Shown here one piece after another: positions 19,603-30,154 of a DNA stretch of 64,000 nucleotides; within the stretch, counting starts at the first letter, position 1, and each line of letters starts with the position of its first letter. Source of the stretch: Nitrospira defluvii (GTDB taxonomy: Bacteria > Nitrospirota > Nitrospiria > Nitrospirales > Nitrospiraceae). Position numbers and translations under genes: made by a program. The notes under the pieces are model-generated. The model was not told where the DNA came from and did not search any database. It saw only the letters and a program-made list of their open reading frames with translations. The stretch is taken from NCBI RefSeq assembly GCF_905220995.1, contig NZ_CAJNBJ010000020.1, positions 124,001-188,000 of the forward strand, given 5' to 3'.

Positions 19603-22407
19603 ATGTCATCCAAACCCGTGAAGTCCGCTCCGAGAAAAGGCGTTTCGCCGAAAAGCGCTCCGCAGCCCACCACACCGCGGAAGGATCCGCAGCCGCCTCG
19701 AGCGTCCGCCAAGGCACGCCCCAAGGCAAAGGGGAAGACAGCCCCGCGCGCAGCATCGTTCGCTTCAGTCAGTGAAGAGCAGCGGTTGGAGGAGTCCCGA
19801 TCGCGAACCGTACATTGGAAGCGATGGGGACCGTACCTGAGCGAGCGGCAATGGGGCACCGTCCGTGAGGACTATAGTCCAGGCGGCACGGCCTGGGAGT
19901 TTTTCCCGCACGATCACGCCCGTTCGCGGGCGTATCGGTGGGGAGAAGACGGCCTCGGAGGCATTTCTGACCGCCATCAAAAAATCTGCCTGGCCTTCGC
20001 CCTCTGGAATGGCCGTGATCCCATTTTGAAAGAACGTCTGTTCGGCCTCACCGGCAACGAAGGCAACCATGGGGAAGATGTCAAGGAAGCGTATTTTTAT
20101 CTCGATTCCACGCCGACGCATTCCTACATGAAGTTTCTCTACAAATATCCGCAAGCGGAATTCCCTTATACCAGGCTCGTCGAAGAAAACCGGCGGCGCG
20201 GGAAACAGGACCGGGAATACGAACTCCGCGAGACCGGTGTGTTCGACGACAATCGCTACTTCGATGTCGTTATCGAATATGCCAAGGCTTCCCATGAGGA
20301 TATCCTGATTCTCATCACGGTCCACAATCGAGGACCGGAAGCGGCCGATCTGCATCTGCTCCCCACCCTCTGGTTCCGTAACACCTGGTCGTGGGGAGAA
20401 CAGTCCTCCCGTCCCATACTCAAACGGGACCACGCCTTAGGCGAGGCCATGGTGATCAACGTCGATCATGACCAATACGGTCCTCGCTGGCTGTTGTGCG
20501 ACGCCACTCCCGACCTGTTGTTTACGGAGAACGAGACCAACGTGCAGCGCTTATGGGGCATGACGAATGCCACGCCATACGTAAAAGACGCGTTTCACGA
20601 CTATGTCATCCATGGCAAGGCGGACGCCGTCAACCCTCAGGGTATCGGGACCAAGGCGGCCGCGCATTATCATGCTCTGATTCCTCCTGGGGAACAGGCC
20701 ACCTATCGATTGCGGTTGACGAACCGCCCGCCGACCGAAGGGATGCTGGGCAAAGAATTCGACAGGGTCTTTTCTGCGAGGAAGCAGGAAGCCGACGACT
20801 TCTATGCCGCCCGGGCGCCTCATTGCCTCTCGAAGGATGGTTGCAATATTCAGCGGCAGGCCTTCGCGGGTCTTCTGTGGAGCAAGCAATTCTATCATTA
20901 CGACGTGCGGACATGGCTGCGCGGCGATCCGGCCGGCCCGACGCCTCCCGAGGGACATCGTCAGGGACGAAACCGTGACTGGCAACATCTGTATAACGAA
21001 GACATCCTCTCCATGCCGGACAAATGGGAATATCCCTGGTATGCCGCCTGGGATTTGGCCTTTCATTGCATTCCTCTGGCACTCGTCGATCCTGATTTTG
21101 CCAAGGAACAGCTCGTGCTGCTCTTGCGCGAATGGTACATGCATCCCAACGGGCAAATGCCCGCCTATGAATGGGCCTTCGGTGATGTGAATCCTCCCGT
21201 CCATGCCTGGGCTGCCTGGCGCGTGTACAAAATCGAAAAACGCCTCCGCGGCAAGGGTGATCGCACCTTTTTGGCTAGGGTTTTTCAAAAGCTCTTGTTG
21301 AACTTCACCTGGTGGGTCAATCGCAAGGACGCGGAAGGCCGGAATATTTTCCAAGGCGGATTCTTGGGCTTCGACAACATCGGCCTCTTCGATCGCTCCG
21401 CGCCATTGCCCATGGGCGGGCATATCGATCAGTCGGACGGCACGAGTTGGATGGGGATGTATTGCCTGAATATGCTCGCTATCGCGCTGGAGCTGGGGCA
21501 AGAAGATCAGGCCTATGCCGATATGGCCAGCAAATTCCTGGAGCATTTCGTGCACATCTCGCACGCCATCAACCATCGTGGCGAGGATGGATTGTCCCTC
21601 TGGGACGAGGACGACGGATTTTATTATGACGTCCTGCATTTTCCGGACGGCCATCATCAGCAAATGAAAGTGCGGTCCATGGTCGGATTGCTCCCGCTCT
21701 TTGCCGTCGAGACGCTGGAGCCGGACGTGGTGGACGCGCTGCCGGATTTTAAGCGGCGGATGAAGTGGTTTATCGAGAATGAACCGGAGTTTCGCCGCCA
21801 CGTGAGCACGACCACATTACCGGACGGGTCGGTGCGGCGCATGCTGTCCATCGTCGATCCGGAGCGTCTGCCGCGGGTCTTACGATATCTCTTGGGCGAG
21901 GGAGAGTTTCTTTCCCCTTACGGGATTCGCGCCCTCTCCAAATATCATCGCGACCATCCCTATCGGCTGCACATTGACGGAACCGAACACCGTGTCGACT
22001 ATGAACCGGCGGAATCGACGACGGGCCTTTTCGGAGGGAATTCGAATTGGCGGGGCCCTATCTGGTTCCCGGTGAATTATCTGTTGATTGAGTCGCTCCA
22101 GAAGTTCCATCATTTTCTTGGCGACTCGTTCACGGTCGACTGCCCGACGGATTCGGGACAATCCCGCACCTTGTGGCAAGTGGCTGCGGAACTGTCTCGG
22201 CGCCTGAACCATATTTTCCTCCGTGATGACACCGGTCAACGACCGGTGGATGGAGGGCTTGAGATGCTTCGCCATGACCCCTACTGGCGCGACCTCATCC
22301 AATTCCACGAATACTTTCATGGGGAGACCGGAGCAGGACTGGGGGCCAGTCATCAAACCGGGTGGACGGGGCTGGTCGCCAAATTGCTCGAACAATCGGG
22401 AGAATAA
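19603..22407 (+). CDS. GH63-type glucosidase (MGH1-like)
   Basis: 934 residues. A 60-residue basic, Ser/Pro/Lys-rich N-terminus is followed by a long (alpha/alpha)6-barrel protein. Landmarks include [58 protein letters not shown] and [18 protein letters not shown], the pattern of bacterial mannosyl-oligosaccharide-glucosidase-like (GH63) enzymes, where an Asp and a Glu act as general acid and base. No signal peptide is visible, so action is cytoplasmic, releasing glucose from an alpha-glucoside or glycosylglycerate-like substrate. Its stop overlaps the start of the aquaporin gene by one base. Confidence 0.88.
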   Translation: MSSKPVKSAPRKGVSPKSAPQPTTPRKDPQPPRASAKARPKAKGKTAPRAASFASVSEEQRLEESRSRTVHWKRWGPYLSERQWGTVREDYSPGGTAWEFFPHDHARSRAYRWGEDGLGGISDRHQKICLAFALWNGRDPILKERLFGLTGNEGNHGEDVKEAYFYLDSTPTHSYMKFLYKYPQAEFPYTRLVEENRRRGKQDREYELRETGVFDDNRYFDVVIEYAKASHEDILILITVHNRGPEAADLHLLPTLWFRNTWSWGEQSSRPILKRDHALGEAMVINVDHDQYGPRWLLCDATPDLLFTENETNVQRLWGMTNATPYVKDAFHDYVIHGKADAVNPQGIGTKAAAHYHALIPPGEQATYRLRLTNRPPTEGMLGKEFDRVFSARKQEADDFYAARAPHCLSKDGCNIQRQAFAGLLWSKQFYHYDVRTWLRGDPAGPTPPEGHRQGRNRDWQHLYNEDILSMPDKWEYPWYAAWDLAFHCIPLALVDPDFAKEQLVLLLREWYMHPNGQMPAYEWAFGDVNPPVHAWAAWRVYKIEKRLRGKGDRTFLARVFQKLLLNFTWWVNRKDAEGRNIFQGGFLGFDNIGLFDRSAPLPMGGHIDQSDGTSWMGMYCLNMLAIALELGQEDQAYADMASKFLEHFVHISHAINHRGEDGLSLWDEDDGFYYDVLHFPDGHHQQMKVRSMVGLLPLFAVETLEPDVVDALPDFKRRMKWFIENEPEFRRHVSTTTLPDGSVRRMLSIVDPERLPRVLRYLLGEGEFLSPYGIRALSKYHRDHPYRLHIDGTEHRVDYEPAESTTGLFGGNSNWRGPIWFPVNYLLIESLQKFHHFLGDSFTVDCPTDSGQSRTLWQVAAELSRRLNHIFLRDDTGQRPVDGGLEMLRHDPYWRDLIQFHEYFHGETGAGLGASHQTGWTGLVAKLLEQSGE

Positions 22408-23282
22408 TGGACGATCGCCTGACAGCGTCCAGCCCTGCGCGCCCACTCAGAGAAGCGTCAGAGGTTCAGCGCTGGAACGACGCGGGAAGCGGAATGTGGG
22501 ATGCGCTCAGACGCCACTGGCCGGAATATCTTATGGAAGCGGCCGGGCTGGGACTGTTCATGCTGTCCGCCGTCGTGTTTGCGACCGTGATGGAGCATCC
22601 TTCGTCGCCGGTGCGGGCCGCCATCGATACTCCGTTGTACCGCCGCATTCCCATGGGCCTCGCGATGGGACTCACGGCTATCGGCATTATCTACTCGCCG
22701 TGGGGCAAGCGATCGGGCGCACACATCAATCCGGCGGTCACGCTGACGTTTTATCGATTGGGAAAGATGACCCGGTGGGACGCCATCCTGTATGTCCTGG
22801 CTCAGTGTGCGGGCGGCCTCGTGGGCGTGGGACTGCCCGCATTGTTTATCGGCAACTACATGGCGCACCCTTCCGTGAATTACGTCGTCACCGTCCCGGG
22901 AGACAGTGGAGTGGTTGTCGCCTTCATGGCGGAACTTACGATCGCCTTTATCCTCATGATTGTTCTGTTGATGGCCATGAATCACGATCGTTTGGCTCCC
23001 TTGACGGGACTCTTTGCCGGCCTATTAGTGGCGGCCTACGTCGTCGTCGAGGCCCCCTTCTCGGGGTTTGGCATGAATCCGGCGAGAACGTTCGCGTCAG
23101 CGTTGCCGGCATGGCGATGGACCGGGTTTTGGCTGTACATGATTGCGCCCCCCGCGGGCATGCTCCTGGCCGCAGAGTTGTATGTGCGGATCAAGGGGCT
23201 TGGCGCCGTGATCTGCGCCAAGCTGCATCACCGCAATCCCACGCGATGCATTTTCCACTGCGGCTATGCGGCAGGGTCCTGA
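22407..23282 (+). CDS. aquaporin-family (MIP) channel
   Basis: 291 residues with six TM helices and both NPA half-helices: SGAHINPAVTLTFYRLG and GFGMNPARTFASALPAW. An N-terminal cytoplasmic extension of about 40 residues precedes the first TM. The start ATG 22407 overlaps the glucosidase stop (TAATG) and has GGGAGA upstream, so translation is coupled. It should conduct water or small polyols such as glycerol. Placement after a glucosidase and before an alcohol-type oxidoreductase suggests a small neutral solute, but selectivity-filter residues were not resolved by alignment. Confidence 0.9.
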   Translation: MDDRLTASSPARPLREASEVQRWNDAGSGMWDALRRHWPEYLMEAAGLGLFMLSAVVFATVMEHPSSPVRAAIDTPLYRRIPMGLAMGLTAIGIIYSPWGKRSGAHINPAVTLTFYRLGKMTRWDAILYVLAQCAGGLVGVGLPALFIGNYMAHPSVNYVVTVPGDSGVVVAFMAELTIAFILMIVLLMAMNHDRLAPLTGLFAGLLVAAYVVVEAPFSGFGMNPARTFASALPAWRWTGFWLYMIAPPAGMLLAAELYVRIKGLGAVICAKLHHRNPTRCIFHCGYAAGS

Positions 23283-23319
23283 CGTGAAAGGACGAGATAC
23301 GATCCAGTGAGGGGTGTCT

Positions 23320-24891
23320 ATGGCGAGCAACTATCATTATGACGTGATCATTATCGGCACGGGCGCAGGCGGCGGGACGCTGGCCCATCATCTGGCACCC
23401 TCCGGCAAACGCATCCTGCTTCTGGAGCGAGGCGGATACCTGCCACGCGAAAAAGACAATTGGGACTCGAGGTCTGTCTTCGTAGAGAAACGGTACAAGG
23501 CGGCCTGTAACTGGGAGGACAAGGATGGGAAGGTATTTCATCCGGGGATTCATTATTACGTAGGCGGCAACACTAAAGTATACGGCGCCGCCTTGCTGCG
23601 CTTTCGCAAGGAAGATTTTGGAGCGATTCGGCACCACGGCGGGATCTCGCCGGCCTGGCCGATCGCCTACGACGATCTTGAACCCTACTACACCAAGGCC
23701 GAGCACCTCTATCAGGTTCATGGCGAGCATGGCATCGATCCGACCGGCCCGCCAGTCAGCGCACAGTACCGCTACCCACCTGTAAAACATGAGCCACGGA
23801 TTCAGGAATTACATGATGACTTGAAGCGGATGGGACACCACCCTTTTCCCCTTCCCTTGGGGATTCGCTTGAATGAAGACCGTCGAGAGGCGAGTCCCTG
23901 TATTCGGTGCAACACCTGCGATGGCTACCCCTGTTTGGTGAACGCCAAATCCGATGCGCACATTACGTGTGTCGACCCGGCGTTGACTCATTCCACGGTG
24001 ACCCTCTTGACGCATGCCTATGTATCCCGGTTGGAGGTCAGTCCTTCCGGGCGGGAAATCACGAAGGTGCATGTGTCTCGTCATGGAGCGCCTGAGGAAT
24101 ATACGGCGGACATTGTGGTGGTGTCCTGCGGGGCCATCAACTCAGCGGCACTCCTCTTGCGGTCGGCAAACGACAAGCATCCAAGAGGCCTGGCCAACTC
24201 CTCGGACGCGGTGGGGCGCTTTTATATGTGCCATAACAACAGCGCGTTACTGGCGTTGTCGAAACACGAGAATCCCACGGTGTTTCAAAAAACGCTGGCG
24301 ATCAACGACTTCTACTTTCGCGCCGACGATTGGGACTACCCGCTTGGGCACATCCAAATGCTCGGGAAATCTGACCTCGAACAGCTACGCTCCGGCGCTC
24401 CGGTGTTCGCGCCTGGAATGGTGCTGGATCAGATGGCCAAACATTCCATCGACTTCTGGCTGACCTCTGAGGACCTTCCGGACCCCGATAACCGTGTCCT
24501 GCTGAACAAGCAAGGTGAGATCTCCCTGCATTACACGGTGAACAACGATGAAGGCCACGCACGGCTTACGGCCAAACTGAAAGATATGCTGAGCGCACTC
24601 GGTTGCGAGAAGCACCTGATCCCGACGTCACTCTACTTAGGCAAGAGAATTCCGCTCGCAGGGACGGCGCATCAGAACGGAACGATCCGGTTCGGGACCG
24701 ATCCCAAAACGTCGGCCCTCGATGTGAACTGCAAGGCGCACGATCTGGACAACTTGTACGTGGTGGATGGCAGTTTCTTCGTGTCCAGCACTGCGGTGAA
24801 TCCCTCCTTGACGATCATGGCGAATGCCATGCGGGTGGGGGATCATTTACTCACACGCCTCGGCGTCACTTCAGAAAACGGAGAAAAGTGA
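23320..24891 (+). CDS. GMC-family FAD oxidoreductase
   Basis: 523 residues from ATG 23320, just after GAGGGG. FAD-binding motif DVIIIGTGAGGGTLAHHLAP lies at the N-terminus with the second FAD motif GKRILLLERGG. YVGGNTKVYGAALLRFR is the GMC signature-like flavin loop. The C-terminal segment LYVVDGSFFVSSTAVNPSLT contains the conserved region that positions the active-site His/Asn. Proteins of this subtype oxidise alcohol groups of sugars or polyols and often pass electrons to a cytochrome. There is no export signal. It overlaps the following VOC gene by one base (TGATG). Confidence 0.88.
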   Translation: MASNYHYDVIIIGTGAGGGTLAHHLAPSGKRILLLERGGYLPREKDNWDSRSVFVEKRYKAACNWEDKDGKVFHPGIHYYVGGNTKVYGAALLRFRKEDFGAIRHHGGISPAWPIAYDDLEPYYTKAEHLYQVHGEHGIDPTGPPVSAQYRYPPVKHEPRIQELHDDLKRMGHHPFPLPLGIRLNEDRREASPCIRCNTCDGYPCLVNAKSDAHITCVDPALTHSTVTLLTHAYVSRLEVSPSGREITKVHVSRHGAPEEYTADIVVVSCGAINSAALLLRSANDKHPRGLANSSDAVGRFYMCHNNSALLALSKHENPTVFQKTLAINDFYFRADDWDYPLGHIQMLGKSDLEQLRSGAPVFAPGMVLDQMAKHSIDFWLTSEDLPDPDNRVLLNKQGEISLHYTVNNDEGHARLTAKLKDMLSALGCEKHLIPTSLYLGKRIPLAGTAHQNGTIRFGTDPKTSALDVNCKAHDLDNLYVVDGSFFVSSTAVNPSLTIMANAMRVGDHLLTRLGVTSENGEK

Positions 24892-26006
24892 TGACGGCCA
24901 CCACTCTCAAGGTGTTCTTGCGCATCGCCAGACTGGAGATTGAAAAGATGGGCGTGCACCGTGAGCGGACTTACAGGCAGCTAGATCGGGGAGTCCTCCT
25001 ATTTTCTCTTTTGCCGTTTGTTTACATGTGGATCCTGCTTGTGGCGCCAGTCGTCGCGGCGCAGCCGGCTGTCCAGACAGTTGATGCGATTGGTATGACC
25101 GTCTCGGACGTGGACAGAGCCGTGGCATTTTATTCCACCGTCTTGGCCTTCGAGAAGGTTTCCGAGGTCGAAGTCCTCGGAGCCGAGTATGAACACCTGG
25201 AGGGGATATTCGGGCTACGGATGAAGGTCGTCCGCATGAAACTGGGCGATGAGGTGATTGAACTGACTGAATACCTTACCCCAAAGGGCCAACCCATTCC
25301 CACAGATTCTCACAGCAATGATTTGTGGTTTCAGCATATCGCCATTGTCGTGAAAGATATGGAAACGGCGTACGAGCGTCTTCGCGCATTCAAGGTGCTA
25401 CATGTGTCGACGTCGCCGCAGACGATCCCGAGTTGGAACCAGGCTGCTGCAGGCATTCAAGCGTTCTATTTTCGTGATCCGGATGGCCACAACTTGGAGC
25501 TGATTTATTTTCCGCCGGGTAAGGGAAAGCCTAAATGGCAAGATTCAGGGAACCGATTATTTCTAGGTATTGACCATTCAGCGATTAGCGTAAGAGACAC
25601 TGAGACCAGCTTGGTGTTTTATCGCGATGTGCTGGGGCTTACCGTTATGGGAGACAGCGTAAATCATGGGACCGAACAGGAGCATTTAGCCAATGTGTTT
25701 GGCGCCCTGGTGCATATTACCGGGCTCCGGCCCCTGGGCGAGGGGCCAGGCATTGAGTTTCTGGAGTATCTCGCACCAACCACCGGACGACCTTTCCCTC
25801 CTCAAGCACGAGCCAACGATTTACTTCATTGGCAGACACGATTAGTGGTGGATAATCTTCAGGGGATTGCCGAGCGTCTCAGACACGGGAAATATGCCCT
25901 TCTCTCATCGGATATCGTCACATTACCCAACCGAGTACTGGGCTTCACAAAAGGGTTGCTCGTCCGGGGTCCCGACGGGCATGCCATGATGTTGGTGGAA
26001 AAATAA
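24891..26006 (+). CDS. membrane-anchored or secreted protein with two VOC (glyoxalase) domains
   Basis: 371 residues starting at ATG 24891 inside the preceding stop. A hydrophobic segment (LLFSLLPFVYMWILLVAPVV, ending AAQ) near residues 35-60 is a signal peptide or anchor, so the domains act outside the cytoplasm. Domain 1 begins AIGMTVSDVDRAVAFYSTVL and ends FYFRDPDGHNLELIYF; domain 2 begins IDHSAISVRDTETSLVFYRD and ends VRGPDGHAMMLVEK. Metal-ligand positions (His/Glu) appear present in both. VOC enzymes include glyoxalases, dioxygenases and resistance proteins; the reaction is not assigned. An exported double-VOC protein translationally coupled to a GMC oxidoreductase is unusual. Confidence 0.82.
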   Translation: MTATTLKVFLRIARLEIEKMGVHRERTYRQLDRGVLLFSLLPFVYMWILLVAPVVAAQPAVQTVDAIGMTVSDVDRAVAFYSTVLAFEKVSEVEVLGAEYEHLEGIFGLRMKVVRMKLGDEVIELTEYLTPKGQPIPTDSHSNDLWFQHIAIVVKDMETAYERLRAFKVLHVSTSPQTIPSWNQAAAGIQAFYFRDPDGHNLELIYFPPGKGKPKWQDSGNRLFLGIDHSAISVRDTETSLVFYRDVLGLTVMGDSVNHGTEQEHLANVFGALVHITGLRPLGEGPGIEFLEYLAPTTGRPFPPQARANDLLHWQTRLVVDNLQGIAERLRHGKYALLSSDIVTLPNRVLGFTKGLLVRGPDGHAMMLVEK

Positions 26007-26154
26007 TGAACGGAAAGGCTAGTGCAATTACTAAGTCTTCAATGGCGTATGGGTTGACCCGTGTGACGCGGCGACGGTCGCTACGGGAACATCTGACCCA
26101 ACCGGTTCGTGATATGACTGATCGGTTTCGACCAAGGCCACCAAGGAGAATCCT

Positions 26155-26580
26155 ATGAAACCCAATCTGATGAAGGCGCTGCTCGGTGGATTTGCCGGGA
26201 CGGTTGCCATGACGATGATGATGCAGTTTGTCGCTCCTCTCATGCTCGGACAACCCATGGATGTGGCTCATCTCTTGGCCGAGTTTCTCGGGACGCCATG
26301 GGTGCTAGGAATGCTGATTCATTTTGCATTGGGCAGTCTGGTCTTTCCAGTGGCATACGTCTTCGTCCTGTTTACCTACCTTCCTGGTCCTCCAACCCTT
26401 AAGGGAGTGTTGTGGGGAATTTTGCTATGGGTGCCAGCCATGGCGGTCACCATGCCGATGCTTGGGCAGGGCTTCTTTATGTCGCAGACGCTTGGCCTGA
26501 GAGGTGTAATGGCTGCATTCATGGCGCACCTCATCTATGGGGGAGTGTTTGGCGCAATTGCCGGAAACGGCGCCAAGTAA
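26155..26580 (+). CDS. small four-TM membrane protein (DUF6789-like, tentative)
   Basis: 141 residues, ATG 26155 after AAGGAG. Four hydrophobic helices are visible: LLGGFAGTVAMTMMMQFVAP, VLGMLIHFALGSLVFPVAYV, a Trp-rich third (GVLWGILLWVPAMAV), and MAAFMAHLIYGGVFGAIAG. The His residues in TM2 and TM4 (IHFALG, AHLIYG) match a family of conserved bacterial membrane proteins often labelled DUF6789. No function is known to me. It lies 148 bases after the VOC gene and before the debranching-enzyme gene. Confidence 0.7.
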   Translation: MKPNLMKALLGGFAGTVAMTMMMQFVAPLMLGQPMDVAHLLAEFLGTPWVLGMLIHFALGSLVFPVAYVFVLFTYLPGPPTLKGVLWGILLWVPAMAVTMPMLGQGFFMSQTLGLRGVMAAFMAHLIYGGVFGAIAGNGAK

Positions 26581-26730
26581 TCAATGGTCATTGGTGTGTT
26601 CGGGCTCTCTTTGATGAATACGTCCCTGGAGATAATGGGGCGGTCTCGGAGTCAGCCACCAAGCAGGATAGACGGGATCCGTCGCAATGCTCATCCAACA
26701 ATCCAATGAATGAGTCGAAGGGACATGTGA

Positions 26731-28866
26731 ATGATGCACAATTCAACCAATCAGACGTTTGAACCTGGCCTCACCCCTACACCAGTGGACTTCGGGAGAG
26801 AGATCTGTGGCGATCTTTACACGGCTGAGCACCGGGAATGGCTCGTGACCAATGGCATCGGTGGGTTTGCTTCCGGGACAGTCGCAGGGTTGCTGACTCG
26901 CCGTTACCACGGGCTCCTATTTGCAGCACTCATGCCCCCGCTGGGCCGCACCTTATTGGCGACCAAGTTCGATGAGACGATTGAATATGATGGAGAAGTG
27001 ATTTCTCTCTGCGCCAACCGTTGGGCTGGCGGAGCGATCGATCCCCACGGCTATCGATTTCTCGAGCGGTTTCGTTTAGAAGGAACGACCCCGGTGTGGA
27101 CATTTGCGTTCGCAGACGCACTCCTGGAGAAACGTATCTGGATGCAACAGGGCGCCAACACCACCTTCGTTCGGTACGACCTGATCCGTGGTCGGGCGTC
27201 GATGAAGTTGACTGTTAAGGCGTTGGTTAACTATCGCGATTATCATTCCACCACGCATGCCAACGGGTGGCAATTCACCATAGAACCTGTCAATCGCGGA
27301 GTACGGATTAGTGCGTTTGAAGGCGCTACGTCCTACTACCTCTTTTCTGACTCTGCCATCGTCGAACCAACCCACGTGTGGCACCACAGCATGGATCTGT
27401 CCGCAGAACGTGCGCGGGGGCTTGAGGACCATGAGGATCACCTGCAGGCGGGCATATTCTCAGCTGAGCTTCAACTGGGTGAATCGGTGACGCTTATTGC
27501 CAGTACGGATTCCAACGCAGGCGAATCGAAGCGCTCAAGCCGGGAAGAGCAGCGGCAGCATGAGCGGACGGTGCTTGACTCGTTTTACTCCGCCCATCCT
27601 GATCTACCCGAAACCGTACCCGCATGGACTCAGCAGTTGATCCTCGCTGCAGACCAATTCATTGTCGAACGATCCATTTCAGCGCAATCTGAGGGCCGAT
27701 CGGTCATTGCGGGGTATCCTTGGTTCGGTGACTGGGGGCGGGACACGATGATCAGCCTGCCTGGATTGACACTCACCACTGGTCGTCCCGAGATTGCCCG
27801 AACTACTCTACAGACATTTGCCCTGGTGACTGACCGAGGAATGCTTCCCAACCGCTTCCCCGATGCCGGTGAAACGCCCGAGTACAACACCGCGGATGCG
27901 ACCTTGTGGTTTTTCGAAGCAGTTCGCCAGTATTACGCCGTGACGCAGGATCGGCAGTTGTTGCGCGAGATCTTCCCCGTCTTGGAAGACATTATTGCAT
28001 GGCATATTCGGGGAACCCGGTTCCACATTCAAATGGATCCACAAGATGGGCTGCTGTATGCCGGAGAGCCAGGAGTACAGCTCACCTGGATGGATGCCAA
28101 AGTAGGCGACTGGGTGGTGACCCCGCGAATAGGCAAGCCGATCGAGGTGAATGCCCTCTGGTTGAATGCGCTAACCACCCTCATCCAGTTTGCCGCAATC
28201 TTGAACAAGCCCGCGCACCTCTATGTGGCAACGGCAGAACGAGTGCGCGTGAACTTTCAACGATTTTGGAATGATGCCACTGGCTGGTGTTTTGATGTGA
28301 TTGATGGGGAGGCTGGACCAGACGCTTCCCTCCGGCCCAACCAGCTATTTGCCGTTTCTCTCCCAGATAGCCCGCTGCGACCCGAGCAGCAGCGCGCGGT
28401 GGTGGACATATGTGCGCGACATCTGTTGACCTCTTTCGGCCTCCGCAGCCTGGCGCAAAATGATCCACAGTATGTCGGTCGATATAGTGGCGATCCTCGT
28501 GAACGCGATGCCGCCTATCACCAGGGCACTGTCTGGGGTTGGCTCATTGGGCCGTTCATTCACGCCCACCTCCGCGTCTACAAAAATCCCGGCATCGCGG
28601 CAACGTTTCTAGCGCCATTTATCCATCATGTGCAGACCCATGGACTTGGCAGTGCCAGTGAAATATTTGACGGAGACCCCCCCTTTACTCCACATGGCTG
28701 CCCAGCACAGGCTTGGACGGTAGCCGAAGTTCTCCGTGCCTGGCATGCCATTCAGTCGATGGCACACGACATTCAGGAGAAGGGCAGCGCTCCTCCTGCG
28801 CAACCGAGTAAGCGAACCGAGACAAGAAAACCTCGATCCAGAGAAAGAGACGGTGCCAAGCGATGA
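26731..28866 (+). CDS. glycogen-debranching-type amylo-alpha-1,6-glucosidase
   Basis: 711 residues, ATG 26731 preceded by GAAGGGA. The N-terminal GDE domain contains EWLVTNGIGGFASGTVAGLL and RRYHGLLFAAL, signatures of archaeal and bacterial debranching enzymes. The C-terminal GH133-type (alpha/alpha)6 barrel has IAGYPWFGDWGRDTMISLPG, carrying the catalytic Asp, NTADATLWFFEAVRQY, and YHQGTVWGWLIGPFIHAHL. It removes alpha-1,6 branch glucose from glycogen in the cytoplasm and would release free glucose, feeding the glucokinase and glucose dehydrogenase in the same block. The last 30 residues are a charged, low-complexity tail. Confidence 0.92.
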   Translation: MMHNSTNQTFEPGLTPTPVDFGREICGDLYTAEHREWLVTNGIGGFASGTVAGLLTRRYHGLLFAALMPPLGRTLLATKFDETIEYDGEVISLCANRWAGGAIDPHGYRFLERFRLEGTTPVWTFAFADALLEKRIWMQQGANTTFVRYDLIRGRASMKLTVKALVNYRDYHSTTHANGWQFTIEPVNRGVRISAFEGATSYYLFSDSAIVEPTHVWHHSMDLSAERARGLEDHEDHLQAGIFSAELQLGESVTLIASTDSNAGESKRSSREEQRQHERTVLDSFYSAHPDLPETVPAWTQQLILAADQFIVERSISAQSEGRSVIAGYPWFGDWGRDTMISLPGLTLTTGRPEIARTTLQTFALVTDRGMLPNRFPDAGETPEYNTADATLWFFEAVRQYYAVTQDRQLLREIFPVLEDIIAWHIRGTRFHIQMDPQDGLLYAGEPGVQLTWMDAKVGDWVVTPRIGKPIEVNALWLNALTTLIQFAAILNKPAHLYVATAERVRVNFQRFWNDATGWCFDVIDGEAGPDASLRPNQLFAVSLPDSPLRPEQQRAVVDICARHLLTSFGLRSLAQNDPQYVGRYSGDPRERDAAYHQGTVWGWLIGPFIHAHLRVYKNPGIAATFLAPFIHHVQTHGLGSASEIFDGDPPFTPHGCPAQAWTVAEVLRAWHAIQSMAHDIQEKGSAPPAQPSKRTETRKPRSRERDGAKR

Positions 28867-28990
28867 AGCGACGAATGATACGAGGTGATCTGAAATGATC
28901 GATGGCCAGATCTAGAACATTTGGGGGATTGTTCGATTCGCAAGCTGCTATAGGCAAGGCTGATCCATATACTGAGCCGACCGCCAAATA

Positions 28991-30064
28991 GTGCGTAGTT
29001 CATGACGCGGCATAGCGGACATGTTTCTCGTGAAACAGGTTGGTAATCACCTGCGGTTGCTTCTGGCGCCGATACAAATGGCGGCGCACGATGGCCATGA
29101 GTTCGGTCCGGTTGGTCGGCCGACTCTTGCCGAGCCCGTTGGTCTTAACGTCCTGATTCAGCAATTCATCGTGGTTCAGTTCCGGGCAGTAGCCCGGCAT
29201 CCGAATCAGCCGCAGCTGCGACGAGTGAGTGGCGGCAAAGCGCGTGGCTTTCCTGGATTTGTGCACCGGATGCCCGTCCACGATCAGATAGATCTTGCCG
29301 ACGACCTGTTTGAGCAGCCGCTGCAGGAACGTCACAAAGACGGGTGCCTTGAATTTGCCCTGAAACACCATGAAGGCGAGCGCCCCCTTATTGGTGATGG
29401 CCGAGATCATGTTGCACCCGAAGCGCTGGCCGGTGGCCCGTATCACAGGGGTTTGTCCCACCGGGGCATAGCTCGTACCCGTGACGTGGTCGCTGCGCAG
29501 CCCCATCTCGTCGCCCCAGTAGATCGCCGCCTTGTCCCGTCTGGCCTGCCGGGCAATCGCTGGGTATTCCTGCTTCAGCCACCGCGCGATGGCCGCATCG
29601 TTCCTCTCGTAGGCGCGCCGCACCGGCTTCTGCGGGCTCAAGCCCCAAGCCCGGAGGTACCGCCCCACGGTCACGAGCGACACCGTGATCCCATATTCTC
29701 GCGCGATCAGGCTCGCCACCGCCGCGCGCGTCCAGAGATAGAACGGCAGCCTCAACTGAGCGGGCATCTGGCCCACGATCAGGCTACGGATGCGCTGCGC
29801 GTGAGCGACGCGCATCCGTCCGCCCTGTCCAAGCCGGCGGCCCCGGCGCTTCAGCTTCAAGGCGCGCAGCCCGCCGACCTTGTCGATCGCCACCCACTTG
29901 TTCACCGCACGTACGCTCACCCCATAAGTCTTGGCCGCCGCGGTCTGCCTGAGACCTGCGCGCACGGCTTTGACGGCCAACCGCCGCAAGTGCGCCTGTG
30001 CCGCCGGAGCCAGTGTCCTGGCATCGTCTTGTCTGTGCATGGCGCACTATAACATACTACGCAC
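28991..30064 (-). mobile_element. IS630-family insertion sequence A
   Basis: A 1.07-kb element carrying one transposase, bounded by inverted ends: left GTGCGTAGT from 28991 and right ACTACGCAC ending 30064, flanked on both sides by TA (28989-28990, 30065-30066), the IS630 target dinucleotide. The ends also share AAA/TTT just outside the TA, so the exact terminus could be 2-3 bases further out. It lies downstream of the debranching-enzyme gene and immediately upstream of CMD/VOC gene remnants. The single uninterrupted transposase suggests a recent insertion. Confidence 0.8.
29000..30040 (-). CDS. IS630-family transposase
   Basis: 346 residues. An N-terminal helix-turn-helix (QTAAAKTYGVSVRAVNKWVA) is followed by a second HTH. 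The DDE catalytic core has IYWGDEMGLRSD (first Asp), KIYLIVDGHPVHKS (second Asp) and CPELNHDELLNQDVKTN (Glu); the PE-LN-E ending is typical of IS630. The stop codon falls inside the left terminal repeat. The gene is intact, so the element may be active. Confidence 0.93.
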   Translation of the reverse strand: MHRQDDARTLAPAAQAHLRRLAVKAVRAGLRQTAAAKTYGVSVRAVNKWVAIDKVGGLRALKLKRRGRRLGQGGRMRVAHAQRIRSLIVGQMPAQLRLPFYLWTRAAVASLIAREYGITVSLVTVGRYLRAWGLSPQKPVRRAYERNDAAIARWLKQEYPAIARQARRDKAAIYWGDEMGLRSDHVTGTSYAPVGQTPVIRATGQRFGCNMISAITNKGALAFMVFQGKFKAPVFVTFLQRLLKQVVGKIYLIVDGHPVHKSRKATRFAATHSSQLRLIRMPGYCPELNHDELLNQDVKTNGLGKSRPTNRTELMAIVRRHLYRRQKQPQVITNLFHEKHVRYAAS

Positions 30065-30154
30065 TATTTAGTGAACTGATCAGTATCTATCTGCCGGAAT
30101 GCATCACCATTGGTTGCTCTACATTTTCAGGGAAGAGAGCAAGGCGTTCTCCGC

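Noticed and set aside
20551-21801. 416-codon minus-strand frame
   Set aside because: Antisense to the GH63-type glucosidase, which has continuous family motifs.
29021-30052. 343-codon plus-strand frame
   Set aside because: Mirror of the IS630 transposase; the DDE motifs are on the minus strand.
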